This document shows positions 35,605 to 46,431 of a stretch of DNA of 64,000 nucleotides, in pieces (the first letter of the stretch is position 1; each line of letters begins with the position of its first letter). The stretch comes from Pseudomonas fluvialis. GTDB lineage: Bacteria; Pseudomonadota; Gammaproteobacteria; Pseudomonadales; Pseudomonadaceae. Location: NCBI RefSeq assembly GCF_002234375.1, contig NZ_NMQV01000003.1, positions 62,001 through 126,000 on the forward strand, given 5' to 3'. A program made the position numbers and the translations under genes. A model generated the notes under the pieces. That model did no database searches. It was not told the origin of the DNA and saw only the letters and a program-made list of their open reading frames with translations.

Positions 35605-36702
35605 ATGATGAAGCTTGGTTATTACCTGCTGCCTGGTCTGCTGCTGGGAATTTCCGGTTGTGCCTCAACCACGCCGGACAGCGAAGTGGACTCGGTGCAC
35701 TACAGCCAGTGGGCTGAGCAACAGGCCCAGCAGAATGCTGAGGCGGCACCGCAGGTGGCTGCGGAGCCTGTGTTGGCGCAGCTTGACGAAGCGACTCCAG
35801 CCGCGGCAGAAAACACTAGCCAAGCCAGCCAGCCAGCGGCCTTCGTAGTGTCGGCTAACCAGTGCTGGGTACAGTCGGTGGTCCGCCCCAAGCCGGTACA
35901 GAAGCCGCTTGAGGTAGTCACCAAGGATTCTGTGAACAAAATCCAGGTGACGCCGACGCAGCTTAGCCAGGAGCGCAAGCAGGTGGTGACCAAGGATGGC
36001 GTGACCATGTACAAGGTCGAGCCGCCGGTTTACCGCCAGGTCAAGGAGCGCGTCGAGGTACGTCCGGAAATTGTCCGTACCATCGTCGAGCCGGCTGTCT
36101 TCGAAATGAAGAAGGAAGTCGTCGAGGTCGAAGCCGCCCGTACCGAGCTGGAAGCCTGCAAGACTGCCGGCGTGACCTTCGCCCGCGAGAACACGGCGCG
36201 TACCCTGTGTGCCCGGCTGATCCCGGCCAAGACGGCTACCGTCATGAAAAAGACCCTGGTCAAGCCGGAAACGAAGCGTGAAGTGGTTGAACCTGCGGTT
36301 TTCAAGGAAGTGACCCGCTGGGTGCTGGAAACCCCGGCCCGTGTGGTTGAGGTGCCGGTAGCCAACGAGACAGCCGAACTACCGGTGCAGGTGGTGGCGC
36401 AGGCCGAGAAGGTGGATGAGCAGCAAGTTCCCGCCGAAGTACGTCAGTTGACGGCTACCGAGTACACCGGCGAGCCGCAGATGGTAACCGTACGTGCCGT
36501 GTGCGATGCCGACCTGAATGCACCGATGATTGTTTCCATGCAGAACGCCCTGCAGTCTGCCGGACTCAATCCCGGGGCGGCCGATGGCAAGCTGGGTCCG
36601 CGCACCGTGGCGGCCCTGCTGGAATACCAGCGTCGCCATGGCCTCGCTTACGGCGCCTTGACCTATGAAAGCCTGCAGCACCTGGGTGTGGTGCAGCAGT
36701 AA
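35605..36702 (+). CDS. Lipoprotein with C-terminal peptidoglycan-binding domain
   Basis: 365 residues from ATG 35605 with AAGGAG upstream (an ATG follows immediately, so 35608 is possible). The signal ends in a lipobox GISGCAS, predicting an acylated Cys. The mid part is Val/Glu/Lys-rich with internal repeats: VVTKDxV appears twice, and VEPAVF followed by a charged stretch appears twice. The C-terminus is a PG_binding_1 domain with MQNALQSAGLNPG and LGPRTVAALLEYQRRH. It may anchor the outer membrane to the wall. No precise function is known to me. Confidence 0.72.
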   Translation: MMKLGYYLLPGLLLGISGCASTTPDSEVDSVHYSQWAEQQAQQNAEAAPQVAAEPVLAQLDEATPAAAENTSQASQPAAFVVSANQCWVQSVVRPKPVQKPLEVVTKDSVNKIQVTPTQLSQERKQVVTKDGVTMYKVEPPVYRQVKERVEVRPEIVRTIVEPAVFEMKKEVVEVEAARTELEACKTAGVTFARENTARTLCARLIPAKTATVMKKTLVKPETKREVVEPAVFKEVTRWVLETPARVVEVPVANETAELPVQVVAQAEKVDEQQVPAEVRQLTATEYTGEPQMVTVRAVCDADLNAPMIVSMQNALQSAGLNPGAADGKLGPRTVAALLEYQRRHGLAYGALTYESLQHLGVVQQ

Positions 36703-36726
36703 GCGCTCACGGCTACGCCTACTTAC

Positions 36727-36750
36727 AACGCCGCAGCATTCTGCGGCGTT
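36727..36750. terminator. Hairpin after the lipoprotein gene
   Basis: Perfect 10-bp stem (aacgccgcag/ctgcggcgtt) with a CATT loop, 25 bases past the lipoprotein stop and between convergent genes. A T-run (cttttttg) occurs about 20 bases later, not adjacent. Confidence 0.6.
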
Positions 36751-36776
36751 GCGCATTTCGGCATGGGCTTTTTTGT

Positions 36777-37634
36777 TCAGGCGGCGCGGCGTAGCCAATC
36801 GTGCCAGGCGATGCGCTCGTCATGCACTAGCCAGCCATCGCGCGTGGCAAAGGCTTCGGAAAGCCAGAGGGCTTGGGTGTGCTGGAACGGCCGAAGCTCG
36901 CCCTGTTCAAGGGTGAACAGGCGATTCTGCTCGGGCGCGAGGAGAAACAGCTCATGCTGAGGTTCCAGGCGGGCGACCAGCGCATCGCCCTCCAGGCGTT
37001 CATCGGCATGCTGCAGGCTTATCTGGCGAAGGTTGTCCGGCAGCTGCAGGCGCAAGTCGTAGACCAGTTGCAGCGAGGCGCTGGGTAGGTGCACGTAAGC
37101 CTGCGGGCGCTCCATGAGGGGTTGGCCCTGGCAGTACACCGCTAGCGCCGCACCACATTGCGGGCGCAGCTGGAAGTACTGATGGCAATAGCGCAGCGTG
37201 GGGTAGGGGGTCGCCAGCCAGGTATCCAGATAGCGTCCCTGTAGCCAGCCTGCTGGGCTCTGTACCAGGCATTCTTCGGCCACTTCGGTGACTGCGCTGA
37301 GCAGTGGCAGCTGTAACTCGTGGGCAGGCACGTAGCCAGAGATCAGTTTCAGGACACAATCGCCGCGGTCGCTGCGCCGCTGGCGAACCAGCACCTGGTA
37401 GTCCTGTCCCTGCCAGGCCAGGGTCAAGCGTACGGAAACCCCAAGGTTGGCCAATTCCAGGACGAATTGTCGGCTGTCCTTGGGCGCGGCGAGAGGTCGG
37501 CGGCGTGCGAGCATTTGCTGGAAGTTGAGCGGCAGGGGCAGGCCCTGGTAATGCAGGGCGTGTGCGTCGGCCTCGACGTGAAGGGCCTGAGTCTTGAAGT
37601 GCTGGGGATCCTTGCGGGCGAGTACGGTCGACAT
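36777..37634 (-). CDS. Conserved Pseudomonas protein of unknown function (PA4993-like)
   Basis: 285 residues, soluble, no signal peptide or membrane helix. It starts MSTVLARKDPQHFKTQALHVE, which I recall from the PA4993 family next to the aldo/keto reductase and oxidoreductase genes; some databases call it a metal ABC transporter ATPase, but I see no Walker motif to support that. Position upstream/downstream of the same partners as in PAO1 argues for a conserved cluster. Function unknown. Confidence 0.6.
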   Translation of the reverse strand: MSTVLARKDPQHFKTQALHVEADAHALHYQGLPLPLNFQQMLARRRPLAAPKDSRQFVLELANLGVSVRLTLAWQGQDYQVLVRQRRSDRGDCVLKLISGYVPAHELQLPLLSAVTEVAEECLVQSPAGWLQGRYLDTWLATPYPTLRYCHQYFQLRPQCGAALAVYCQGQPLMERPQAYVHLPSASLQLVYDLRLQLPDNLRQISLQHADERLEGDALVARLEPQHELFLLAPEQNRLFTLEQGELRPFQHTQALWLSEAFATRDGWLVHDERIAWHDWLRRAA

Positions 37635-37665
37635 GGGCGGGTCCTCGGCGTGGCCCGGCGAACCC

Positions 37666-38490
37666 TCAGTCCGCGGTGGGCATGGAACGGAGCAGCTGGC
37701 TCAGCAGCGCTACGTTATGCGACAGATGTTGCGGGTTGATGGTTCCAACGATCGCACTGCTCACCCCAGGATGGGCAAACACCAGCTTGAAGCTGGCGCG
37801 CAGCGGGTCACTGCCCGGCTGCAGGCAGACATGGCCGCTGGCCAAGGCCTTCTTGATCAGGATGGCCTTGCCGTGGGCTGCAGCATAGTCGAGCACTGGC
37901 TTCTCGGCTTGTTCGTTGAGGTTGTAGGTGACCATGGCGCAGTCGCCTTGCTCCAGCGCCAGCAGCCCACCCTCGACGGTTTTGCCGGACAGGCCGAAGG
38001 CGCCGATCTTGCCCTCGCGCTTGAGTTCGGCGAGGGTCTCGTAGACGCCGCTGTCGTGCAGGATGGCCAGGTCGTTGCCGTCCGAGTGCACCAGGACCAG
38101 CTCGATGTGTTCGGTTTGCAGGCGCTGCAGGCTGCGTTCCACGGAGTAACGCGTGTGCGCCGGGCTGAAGTCGAAGCGCGACTGGCCCAGCTCGAACTCC
38201 TCGCCGACCTTGCTGACGATCACCCAGGCGTGGCGCTGGCCGCGCAGCAGCGGGCCGAGACGTTCCTCGCTGACACCATAGGCCGGCGCGGTGTCGAGCA
38301 GATTGATGCCCAGTTCGCGGGCCTGGTCGAGCAGGGCGCGGGCAGCGGCGTCATCGGGGATGCTGAAGCCGTTGGGGTATTTCACGCCTTGGTCACGGCC
38401 CAGCTTGACGGTGCCCAGGCCCAACGGTGAGACGTGCAGGCCGGTGCTGCCCAGCGGACGCCAGAGGTCGTGCAAGGTTGCTTGGTTCAT
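37666..38490 (-). CDS. Aldo/keto reductase
   Basis: 274 residues. NADPH-dependent carbonyl reductase family with the TIM-barrel motifs LGLGTVKLGRDQG, NLLDTAPAYG (Asp and Tyr of the catalytic tetrad), IVSKVGEEFE (Lys) and LVLVHSDGND (His). Its start overlaps the end of the FAD oxidoreductase gene by 4 bp, so both are made from one mRNA. It corresponds to PA4992. Substrate unknown. Confidence 0.85.
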   Translation of the reverse strand: MNQATLHDLWRPLGSTGLHVSPLGLGTVKLGRDQGVKYPNGFSIPDDAAARALLDQARELGINLLDTAPAYGVSEERLGPLLRGQRHAWVIVSKVGEEFELGQSRFDFSPAHTRYSVERSLQRLQTEHIELVLVHSDGNDLAILHDSGVYETLAELKREGKIGAFGLSGKTVEGGLLALEQGDCAMVTYNLNEQAEKPVLDYAAAHGKAILIKKALASGHVCLQPGSDPLRASFKLVFAHPGVSSAIVGTINPQHLSHNVALLSQLLRSMPTAD

Positions 38491-39662
38491 GCCAGCAGCT
38501 CCTCCCAGGCCGGCTGTGCCACGGGCGGGCAGGGCAGTGCGGGCAGCGGCGCATGCGTGCCCGGGCAGATGCCGTCGCGGGTCAGCTTGGTCAGTACCCG
38601 ATCAGCCAGGTCCGGCGACAGTGCCAGCTTGGTCGGCCAGCCCACCAGCAGGCGGCCCTGCTCGGCGAGGAAGGCATTGTCCGGGCGCACCAGGCCGGAC
38701 TGCGCCGGCTCGGCGCGATCGACGCGCAGGGTGGCCCAGCGGGTGGCGCTCTGGTCGACCCAGGGCAGCAGCTCGCCCAGCTCCTTCTGTGCGGCGCGGA
38801 TCTGCGCAGCCTCGTCGCGGGCCACGCCATCGGCCTCGGCCAGGTCGCCGCCGAGGTACCAGACCCACTGGCCGTCGGCGGCCGGATGGCTGGTCACGGT
38901 CACCCGTGGCTTGGGCCCGCCGCCCAGGCAGTGCGCGTACAGCGGTTTGAGGGCCGGCCCCTTGGCCATCACCATGTGCAGCGGGCGCAGCTGCTGGCGC
39001 GGCTCGGCCACGCCCAGCGCGGCGAGCAGCCCGGCGTTGCCGGAGCCTGCGGTGAGCACGATGCGTTGGGCGCGAATGGCGCGGCCGTCGACGTTCAGGC
39101 CGACCAGCTCGCCGCCCTCGTGCAGCGGGATGATCTCGCCGGCGGCCAGCAGGCTGCCTTCGGCCAGCTCGGCCAGGCGCGCGATCAGGCTGGGCACGTC
39201 CAGCACCAGCTCGGCCAAGCGGTAGACCTTGCCCTTGAATTTGGGATGTTGCAGCGCCGGAGGTAGTGCCTCGCCCTTGACCTGGTCGACCCGGCCGCGC
39301 ACCGCCTTGCTGGCGAAGAAGCTGGTCAGGTTGCCGGCCAGGGTGCCGGGTGACCACAGGTAGTGAGCCTCGGAGAGCAGGCGCACGCCGGCCAGGTCCA
39401 GCTCGCCCTGGCTATCCAGCGCCTCGCGCCAGCGCCTGGGCATGTCGGCGATGGCCTCGGAGGCACCGGTCAGGGCGCCATGCAGGGCGTACTTGGCGCC
39501 GCCGTGGATGATCCCCTGCGACTTGACGCTCTGCCCACCGCCGAGCGTACCGCGCTCGAGCAGCAGGGTGGAGAAGCCTTCCCGGCGCAGGCGGGCGTTC
39601 AGCCAGAGGCCGGCGACGCCGCCGCCGACGATCAGGACATCGGTGCTGAGGGGGTGGGACAT
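38487..39662 (-). CDS. FAD-dependent oxidoreductase (DAO family)
   Basis: 391 residues starting with an FAD-binding Rossmann motif VLIVGGGVAGLWLNARLRR and a Glu-containing LLLERG. Further DAO-like segments are GIIHGGAKYAL and IVLTAGSGNAGLL. It is coupled to the aldo/keto reductase and corresponds to PA4991. A role in oxidising an amine or hydroxy compound is likely, but the substrate is not predictable. Confidence 0.82.
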   Translation of the reverse strand: MSHPLSTDVLIVGGGVAGLWLNARLRREGFSTLLLERGTLGGGQSVKSQGIIHGGAKYALHGALTGASEAIADMPRRWREALDSQGELDLAGVRLLSEAHYLWSPGTLAGNLTSFFASKAVRGRVDQVKGEALPPALQHPKFKGKVYRLAELVLDVPSLIARLAELAEGSLLAAGEIIPLHEGGELVGLNVDGRAIRAQRIVLTAGSGNAGLLAALGVAEPRQQLRPLHMVMAKGPALKPLYAHCLGGGPKPRVTVTSHPAADGQWVWYLGGDLAEADGVARDEAAQIRAAQKELGELLPWVDQSATRWATLRVDRAEPAQSGLVRPDNAFLAEQGRLLVGWPTKLALSPDLADRVLTKLTRDGICPGTHAPLPALPCPPVAQPAWEELLA

Positions 39663-39758
39663 GCGTAGGCCTCTCCGGAAAACGGGCGGGCAGTATAACC
39701 TTGGGGCGTCGTTGCACGCTGCAGGCTGGGTGCTGCGCTGCTCTGTCGAGGCGCCGGG

Positions 39759-40091
39759 TCAGTGCCCGTTATGCGTCGAGAACAGCTGGATAACGGCCAC
39801 GCCGCTGATGATCAGTGCCATGCCCAGCAGTGTGGCTGTATCCAGGCGTTGGCCGTAGATCAGCCAGGCAGCCAGGCTGATCAGCACAATGCCCAGGCCT
39901 GACCAGAGTGCGTAGGCGACTCCTACGGGAATACTGCGCATGACCAGGGCCAGCATGGCGAAGGCCAAGGCATAGCCGACCACCACCAGGAGCAGAGGCA
40001 GTGGCTTGTTCAGTCCGTCCACCGACTTGAGGGCTGTGGTGGCAATGACCTCGGCGATGATCGCCAGGGCGAGAAATACATAGCCTTGCAT
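39759..40091 (-). CDS. Small multidrug resistance efflux protein (EmrE-like)
   Basis: 110 residues, four membrane helices, the standard SMR size. ATG 40091 gives MQGYVFLALAIIAEVIATTAL; Glu14 in the first helix, the proton- and substrate-binding residue of EmrE, is present. VAYALWSGLGIV is the conserved helix 3 motif. It would export cationic compounds in exchange for protons. It is divergent from waaA with 46 bp between the starts and corresponds to PA4990. Confidence 0.9.
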   Translation of the reverse strand: MQGYVFLALAIIAEVIATTALKSVDGLNKPLPLLLVVVGYALAFAMLALVMRSIPVGVAYALWSGLGIVLISLAAWLIYGQRLDTATLLGMALIISGVAVIQLFSTHNGH

Positions 40092-40137
40092 GGGGACTCC
40101 AAACCGCGGCAGCACCGGCATGGTAAGCTGCGCAACC

Positions 40138-41415
40138 ATGAATCGTGCCCTGTATACCTTACTGTTTCATGTCGCCCTGCCACTGATCCTGCTGCGCCTG
40201 GCCTGGCGGGCCTGGCGTGCGCCGGCCTACGCACGGCGGGTGGCTGAGCGTTTTGCCTTGGGGCTGGCGCCGCTGCAGCCTGACGGCATCTGGCTGCATG
40301 CCGTGTCGGTGGGCGAAAGCATCGCGGCGGCGCCGTTGGTACGTGAACTGCTGGCGCGTTATCCGCAGCTGCCGATCACCATCACCTGCATGACGCCTAC
40401 CGGTTCCGAGCGCATTCGTGCGCTGTTTCCTGCCGAGCAGTATGCCGGACGCATCCAGCACTGCTACCTGCCCTATGACCTGCCGTGGACGGCGGCGCGC
40501 TTCCTGCGCCAGCTCCGTCCGCGCCTGGCGGTGATCATGGAAACCGAGTTGTGGCCCAACTTCATTGCCGCCTGCGAACGTCGCGCCATCCCCGTGGTGC
40601 TGGCCAATGCCCGCCTGTCCGAGCGCTCGGCACGTGGCTATGCACGCTTTGCCCGGCTCACTGCACCAATGTTGGCGCGTTTGCAACTGATTGCCGTGCA
40701 AAGCGCTGCCGAGGCGCAGCGCTTCCTGCAGCTCGGTGCGCGCCCCGAAGCCGTGCAGGTGACCGGCTCGATCAAGTTCGACCTGCAGGTAGATGCCCAG
40801 TTGCTGGCGCGTGCCACAGCCTGCCGGGCCGACTGGGGCGCGCGGCCGGTATGGATTGCTGCCAGTACCCATGCCGGCGAAGACGAGATTGCCCTGGCCG
40901 CGCATCGCCAGTTGCTGGCGCGCTGGCCACAGGCCTTGCTGATTCTCGTGCCGCGTCACCCGGAGCGCTTCAACAGCGTTTACGAGCTGTGCCAGCGCCA
41001 GGGTTTTGCCACCTGCCGGCGCTCGGCGGGCGTGCAGCCCCAGGCAACGGATGCGCTGTTGCTGGGCGATACCATGGGCGAGCTGCTGTTCCTTTATGCC
41101 CTGGCCGATGTGGCGCTGGTTGGTGGCAGCCTGGTGGCCAACGGTGGGCACAACCTGCTGGAGCCTGCCGCACTGGGCAAGCCGGTGCTCAGTGGCCCGC
41201 ATCTGTTCAATTTCCTGGAAATCTCTAGCCAGCTGCGCGAGGCCGGTGCCCTGCGCGAGGTGCAGGATGCCGACAGCCTGGCCCGCGAGGTGGCCCAGTT
41301 GTGGCAGAGCCGTGATGACTGGCAGGCCATGAGTGAGGCCGGGCTGGCGGTGTTGCGTCGCAACCAGGGTGCGCTGGCGCGTCTGTTGGGTGGCATACAA
41401 CGCTTGCTGCCTTGA
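40138..41415 (+). CDS. waaA: 3-deoxy-D-manno-octulosonic acid (Kdo) transferase
   Basis: 425 residues from ATG 40138. It transfers Kdo to lipid IVA at the cytoplasmic face of the inner membrane. The N-terminal membrane anchor LLFHVALPLILLRLAWRAW is followed by GT-B domains with IWLHAVSVGESIAAAPLV (acidic catalytic region), TPTGSERI, METELWPNFI and the C-terminal GGHNLLEPAALGKPV. All match the WaaA family in length and motif order. A hairpin terminator follows at once. Confidence 0.95.
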   Translation: MNRALYTLLFHVALPLILLRLAWRAWRAPAYARRVAERFALGLAPLQPDGIWLHAVSVGESIAAAPLVRELLARYPQLPITITCMTPTGSERIRALFPAEQYAGRIQHCYLPYDLPWTAARFLRQLRPRLAVIMETELWPNFIAACERRAIPVVLANARLSERSARGYARFARLTAPMLARLQLIAVQSAAEAQRFLQLGARPEAVQVTGSIKFDLQVDAQLLARATACRADWGARPVWIAASTHAGEDEIALAAHRQLLARWPQALLILVPRHPERFNSVYELCQRQGFATCRRSAGVQPQATDALLLGDTMGELLFLYALADVALVGGSLVANGGHNLLEPAALGKPVLSGPHLFNFLEISSQLREAGALREVQDADSLAREVAQLWQSRDDWQAMSEAGLAVLRRNQGALARLLGGIQRLLP

Positions 41416-41430
41416 TCCCGCGTATCAGCA

Positions 41431-41464
41431 AAACGCCCCTGGCCGTTAGCGGGCAGGGGCGTTT
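41431..41464. terminator. Bidirectional terminator between waaA and tolC
   Basis: Eleven-base perfect stem (aaacgcccctg/caggggcgttt) with a 12-base loop, between convergent waaA and tolC. The stem's A/T ends give a short U-run in both directions. Confidence 0.75.
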
Positions 41465-41502
41465 CTGTGGTAGCGGCTGAAAACAGCCGCTTGTGCTTTA
41501 GC

Positions 41503-42945
41503 TCAGAACTGCGGGTTGCCCTGCAGGGTCGCCTCGGCGGCCTTGGCCAGGTCTTCCGGGAGGAAGTCCTTGTCCGGGTCGTAGAGCGGATTGAGGAAAC
41601 TATCCAGCGCTTCCAGGTCGGCCGGGCTGAGCGTGCCGGCGGCCTGCTTGAGGCGCAGGTTGTTGAGCAGGTAGTCGTAACGCGCGTTGTTGTAGTTGCG
41701 CACCGCACTGAACAGCTGACGCTGCGCATCGAGCACGTCGACGATATTGCGTGTACCGACCTGATAGCCGATCTGCGTGGCTTCCAGCGCGCTCTGCGTG
41801 GAGATGATGGTCTGCCGGCGGGCCTTGACCTGCTCCACGTCGGTATTCACCGCACGGTGGAAGTTGCGGGTGTTTTGCACCACCTGACGGCGCAGGCTTT
41901 CCCGGCTTTGCTCGGCCTGGTTGAGGCGCTGGTAGGACTCGCGCACCTGGGAGCTGGTCAGGCCACCGCTGTACAGCGGGATGTTCAGCTGCAGGCCGAT
42001 GCTCTGCTGCTCGGCATCCGGGCCGTAGCGCAGCGGCTGGCCGGCACTGTTGCGAAAGCCCAGCAGGTCGTTGTCGCCTTTCTGGTACTGCGCCACGGCG
42101 TCCAGCGTGGGGGCGTGCCCGGCTTTGCGCTGGCGCAGGGTTTCCTCGGCGGCCTGCACGGCAAAGTTGCTGGCCTGCAGGTTGAGGTTCTGTTGCGCGG
42201 CAGTATCGACCCAGGCCTGTGCGTCGTTGGGCACGGGCTCGACCACCGGCAGGCTGTGCTTGACCCCTTCCAGGCCTTCGTACAGTCGATCAGTCAGCGT
42301 GGTCAGCGACTGGAAGGCATCGGCCACGTTGCGCTCGGCGATCAGCCGGTTGGCGCGGGCGTTGTCGTAGCCGGCCTGCGCTTCCAGTACGTCGGTCTTG
42401 TCCGACAGGCCCACGTCGAAGCGCTCGTTGGCCTGGTCCAGCTGGCGCTTGAAGGCGGCTTCTTCGGCCTTGGTGGTGGCCAGGTTGTCCTGGGCACGCA
42501 GCACGCCGAAGTAGGCCTCGGCGCTTTGCAGGATCAGCCCCTGCGAGGTGGCCGAGAACTGCAGGGCCGCCTGCTCGCTGCTGGCCTGGGCGGCCTGCAG
42601 CTGGAACCAGCGGTCGGCACGGAAAATCGGCTGGCTGAGGCTGGCCTGGTAGGCGATGCCACTGCGTGAGCCGCTTTGCGTACCCAGCGAGCTGTCCACT
42701 TCGCTGCGTGTATCGCTGACATTGGCCCCGGCATTGACCTGTGGCAGCAGCCCGGCGCGGGCCTGCGGCACCACTTCGCGCTGGGCCTGATACTCGGCCT
42801 GGGCGGCGGCGAGATCGGCGTTGTTGGCCAGGGCGTCCTGATAGATGGTCAGCAGGTCGGCCCGGTTGGATGTCTGCGCCGGTTCGGCCCAGGCACCATG
42901 GGAGATGGCGGCGATGGCAACAGCCAGTGAAAGTCTGCGCAACAT
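41503..42945 (-). CDS. tolC: Outer membrane efflux/secretion channel TolC (OpmH)
   Basis: 480 residues from ATG 42945, beginning with a signal peptide MLRRLSLAVAIAAISHGAWA. Two OEP repeats are clear; motifs include LLTIYQDALANNADLAAA, LSQPIFRADRW, LNIPLYSGGLTSSQVRESYQ and VGTRNIVDVLDAQRQL, all typical of TolC. It is the housekeeping channel shared by RND pumps and type I systems, corresponding to PA4974. It is divergent from thiC. Confidence 0.94.
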   Translation of the reverse strand: MLRRLSLAVAIAAISHGAWAEPAQTSNRADLLTIYQDALANNADLAAAQAEYQAQREVVPQARAGLLPQVNAGANVSDTRSEVDSSLGTQSGSRSGIAYQASLSQPIFRADRWFQLQAAQASSEQAALQFSATSQGLILQSAEAYFGVLRAQDNLATTKAEEAAFKRQLDQANERFDVGLSDKTDVLEAQAGYDNARANRLIAERNVADAFQSLTTLTDRLYEGLEGVKHSLPVVEPVPNDAQAWVDTAAQQNLNLQASNFAVQAAEETLRQRKAGHAPTLDAVAQYQKGDNDLLGFRNSAGQPLRYGPDAEQQSIGLQLNIPLYSGGLTSSQVRESYQRLNQAEQSRESLRRQVVQNTRNFHRAVNTDVEQVKARRQTIISTQSALEATQIGYQVGTRNIVDVLDAQRQLFSAVRNYNNARYDYLLNNLRLKQAAGTLSPADLEALDSFLNPLYDPDKDFLPEDLAKAAEATLQGNPQF

Positions 42946-43116
42946 GGTCAGTCCTGGAGTGCGTGATAACCGGGCAAGGCTAAGGCCGGTAGCAGGGGCG
43001 GTCAAGGTACAGTTGCCGCGCCTGCGCAGCCTGGGCGATTGTGCGTGTGCTGTGCCGCGCCGATTGTCGTCTGCTCGATTGCTGGCGTCGCTCAGGCTGT
43101 TTAGACTGCGGGCAGT

Positions 43117-45183
<2,067 letters not shown>

Positions 45184-45255
45184 GCCAGGCGACTGGCATG
45201 CAGGCAGCGAGTGCGGCTACTCTGCCTGCATTGTCAGTGTGTGGTGTGCAGGCTT

Positions 45256-45876
45256 ATGTCCGAGTTCCATCCTAGCCAGGCGGTTGATGCCTGTGAGGTC
45301 GTGCAGCGGGAGCAGTGCTTCCGCGGCTTTTACCGTGTGGATCGTTTGCAGCTGCGGCATCGTCTGTTCAATGGTGAACAGGGGCCGCTGCTCAGTCGCG
45401 AGTTGTTCGTGCGCCCGGATGCGGTTTGCGTGCTGCCCTACGATGCGCCGCGCGATTGCGTGGTGCTGGTCGAGCAGTTCCGCGTCGGTGCCCTGGACAA
45501 GAGCGTCAACCCCTGGCTGATCGAGCTGGTGGCCGGGTTGATCGACAAGGACGAGCAGCCACAGGCGGTGGCGCGCCGTGAGGCGCTGGAAGAGGCCAAC
45601 CTGACGCTGGCTGAGCTGTGGCCGGTGTGCCAGTACTACCCGTCGCCAGGCGGTTCGGATGAGCGGGTGCACCTGTTTGTCGGTCGTTGTGACAGTCGCG
45701 GCGCCGGCGGTGTGCATGGCCTGGCCGAGGAGGGCGAGGACATCCGTGTGGCGGTGTGGTCGCTGGATGAAGCCCTGGCCGCCGTAGAGGACGGGCGCAT
45801 CGACAACGCGGCGAGCATTATGGCCTTGCACTGGCTGGCGCTGAATCGCCAGCGCGTACGCGAGGCCTGGGCATGA
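45256..45876 (+). CDS. nudF: ADP-ribose pyrophosphatase, Nudix family
   Basis: 206 residues from ATG 45256. Hydrolyses ADP-ribose or ADP-sugars. The Nudix box runs GLIDKDEQPQAVARREALEE then ANL; the catalytic REALEE core is intact, but the usual Gly near the end (EExGU) is Asn. It corresponds to PA4971. The next gene overlaps by 4 bp, and cpdA follows, the same trio order as in PAO1. Confidence 0.88.
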   Translation: MSEFHPSQAVDACEVVQREQCFRGFYRVDRLQLRHRLFNGEQGPLLSRELFVRPDAVCVLPYDAPRDCVVLVEQFRVGALDKSVNPWLIELVAGLIDKDEQPQAVARREALEEANLTLAELWPVCQYYPSPGGSDERVHLFVGRCDSRGAGGVHGLAEEGEDIRVAVWSLDEALAAVEDGRIDNAASIMALHWLALNRQRVREAWA

Positions 45877-46319
45877 GCCTGCTGCGCGAGCGCTACCGCG
45901 TCGATCTGAGTGGCCTGCAGGCGATCTGCGAGCTTAACTATCTGCGTCTGCTGCGCTTATTGCCGGACATGCGCGATGGCCTGGCGCAGCGCAACCTGCT
46001 GCTGAGTCAGGGCGAACAGTCGTTCGGCCAGCTGCATATTGCTGTGCTGGAAAACTGCCCCTACACCACCACCCTGCGCCTGTGGCAGGTGCAGCCACTG
46101 GCCTGGTTGCCGCAGGCCTGCCTGCAGGTGCGGGCCTACCATGACGCACGGATGGCCGAAGTGGTGGGCGAGGATGACAGGCAACGCCTGCACGGCAGCT
46201 ACCCTTATCCCAATCCGGCCATGTACTTGCCGGATGAGAAACTGCAGGTCAATCGCTTTCTCGGTGAATGGCTGAGCCATTGCCAGGCGCACGGGCATGC
46301 CGCAGAAGCGCTAATCTGA
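45873..46319 (+). CDS. DUF1249 (YqiB-like) protein
   Basis: 148 residues, soluble. YRVDLSGLQAICELNYLRLLRL and a later YPYPNPAMYLPDEKLQVN with FLGEWL are typical of the YqiB/DUF1249 family, found next to nudF and cpdA in many gammaproteobacteria. It overlaps nudF by ATGA. No function is established that I know of. Confidence 0.82.
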   Translation: MSLLRERYRVDLSGLQAICELNYLRLLRLLPDMRDGLAQRNLLLSQGEQSFGQLHIAVLENCPYTTTLRLWQVQPLAWLPQACLQVRAYHDARMAEVVGEDDRQRLHGSYPYPNPAMYLPDEKLQVNRFLGEWLSHCQAHGHAAEALI

Positions 46320-46431
46320 ACAACGTGGCAAGATTTCAGCGCCGTTAACTGTGATCTGTTTCCAGTTGCCGGCTTTACCCTGCCGTGGCGCAGACACCAT
46401 AATTCCGAGCACTTTCCCTGGAGATGGCCCC

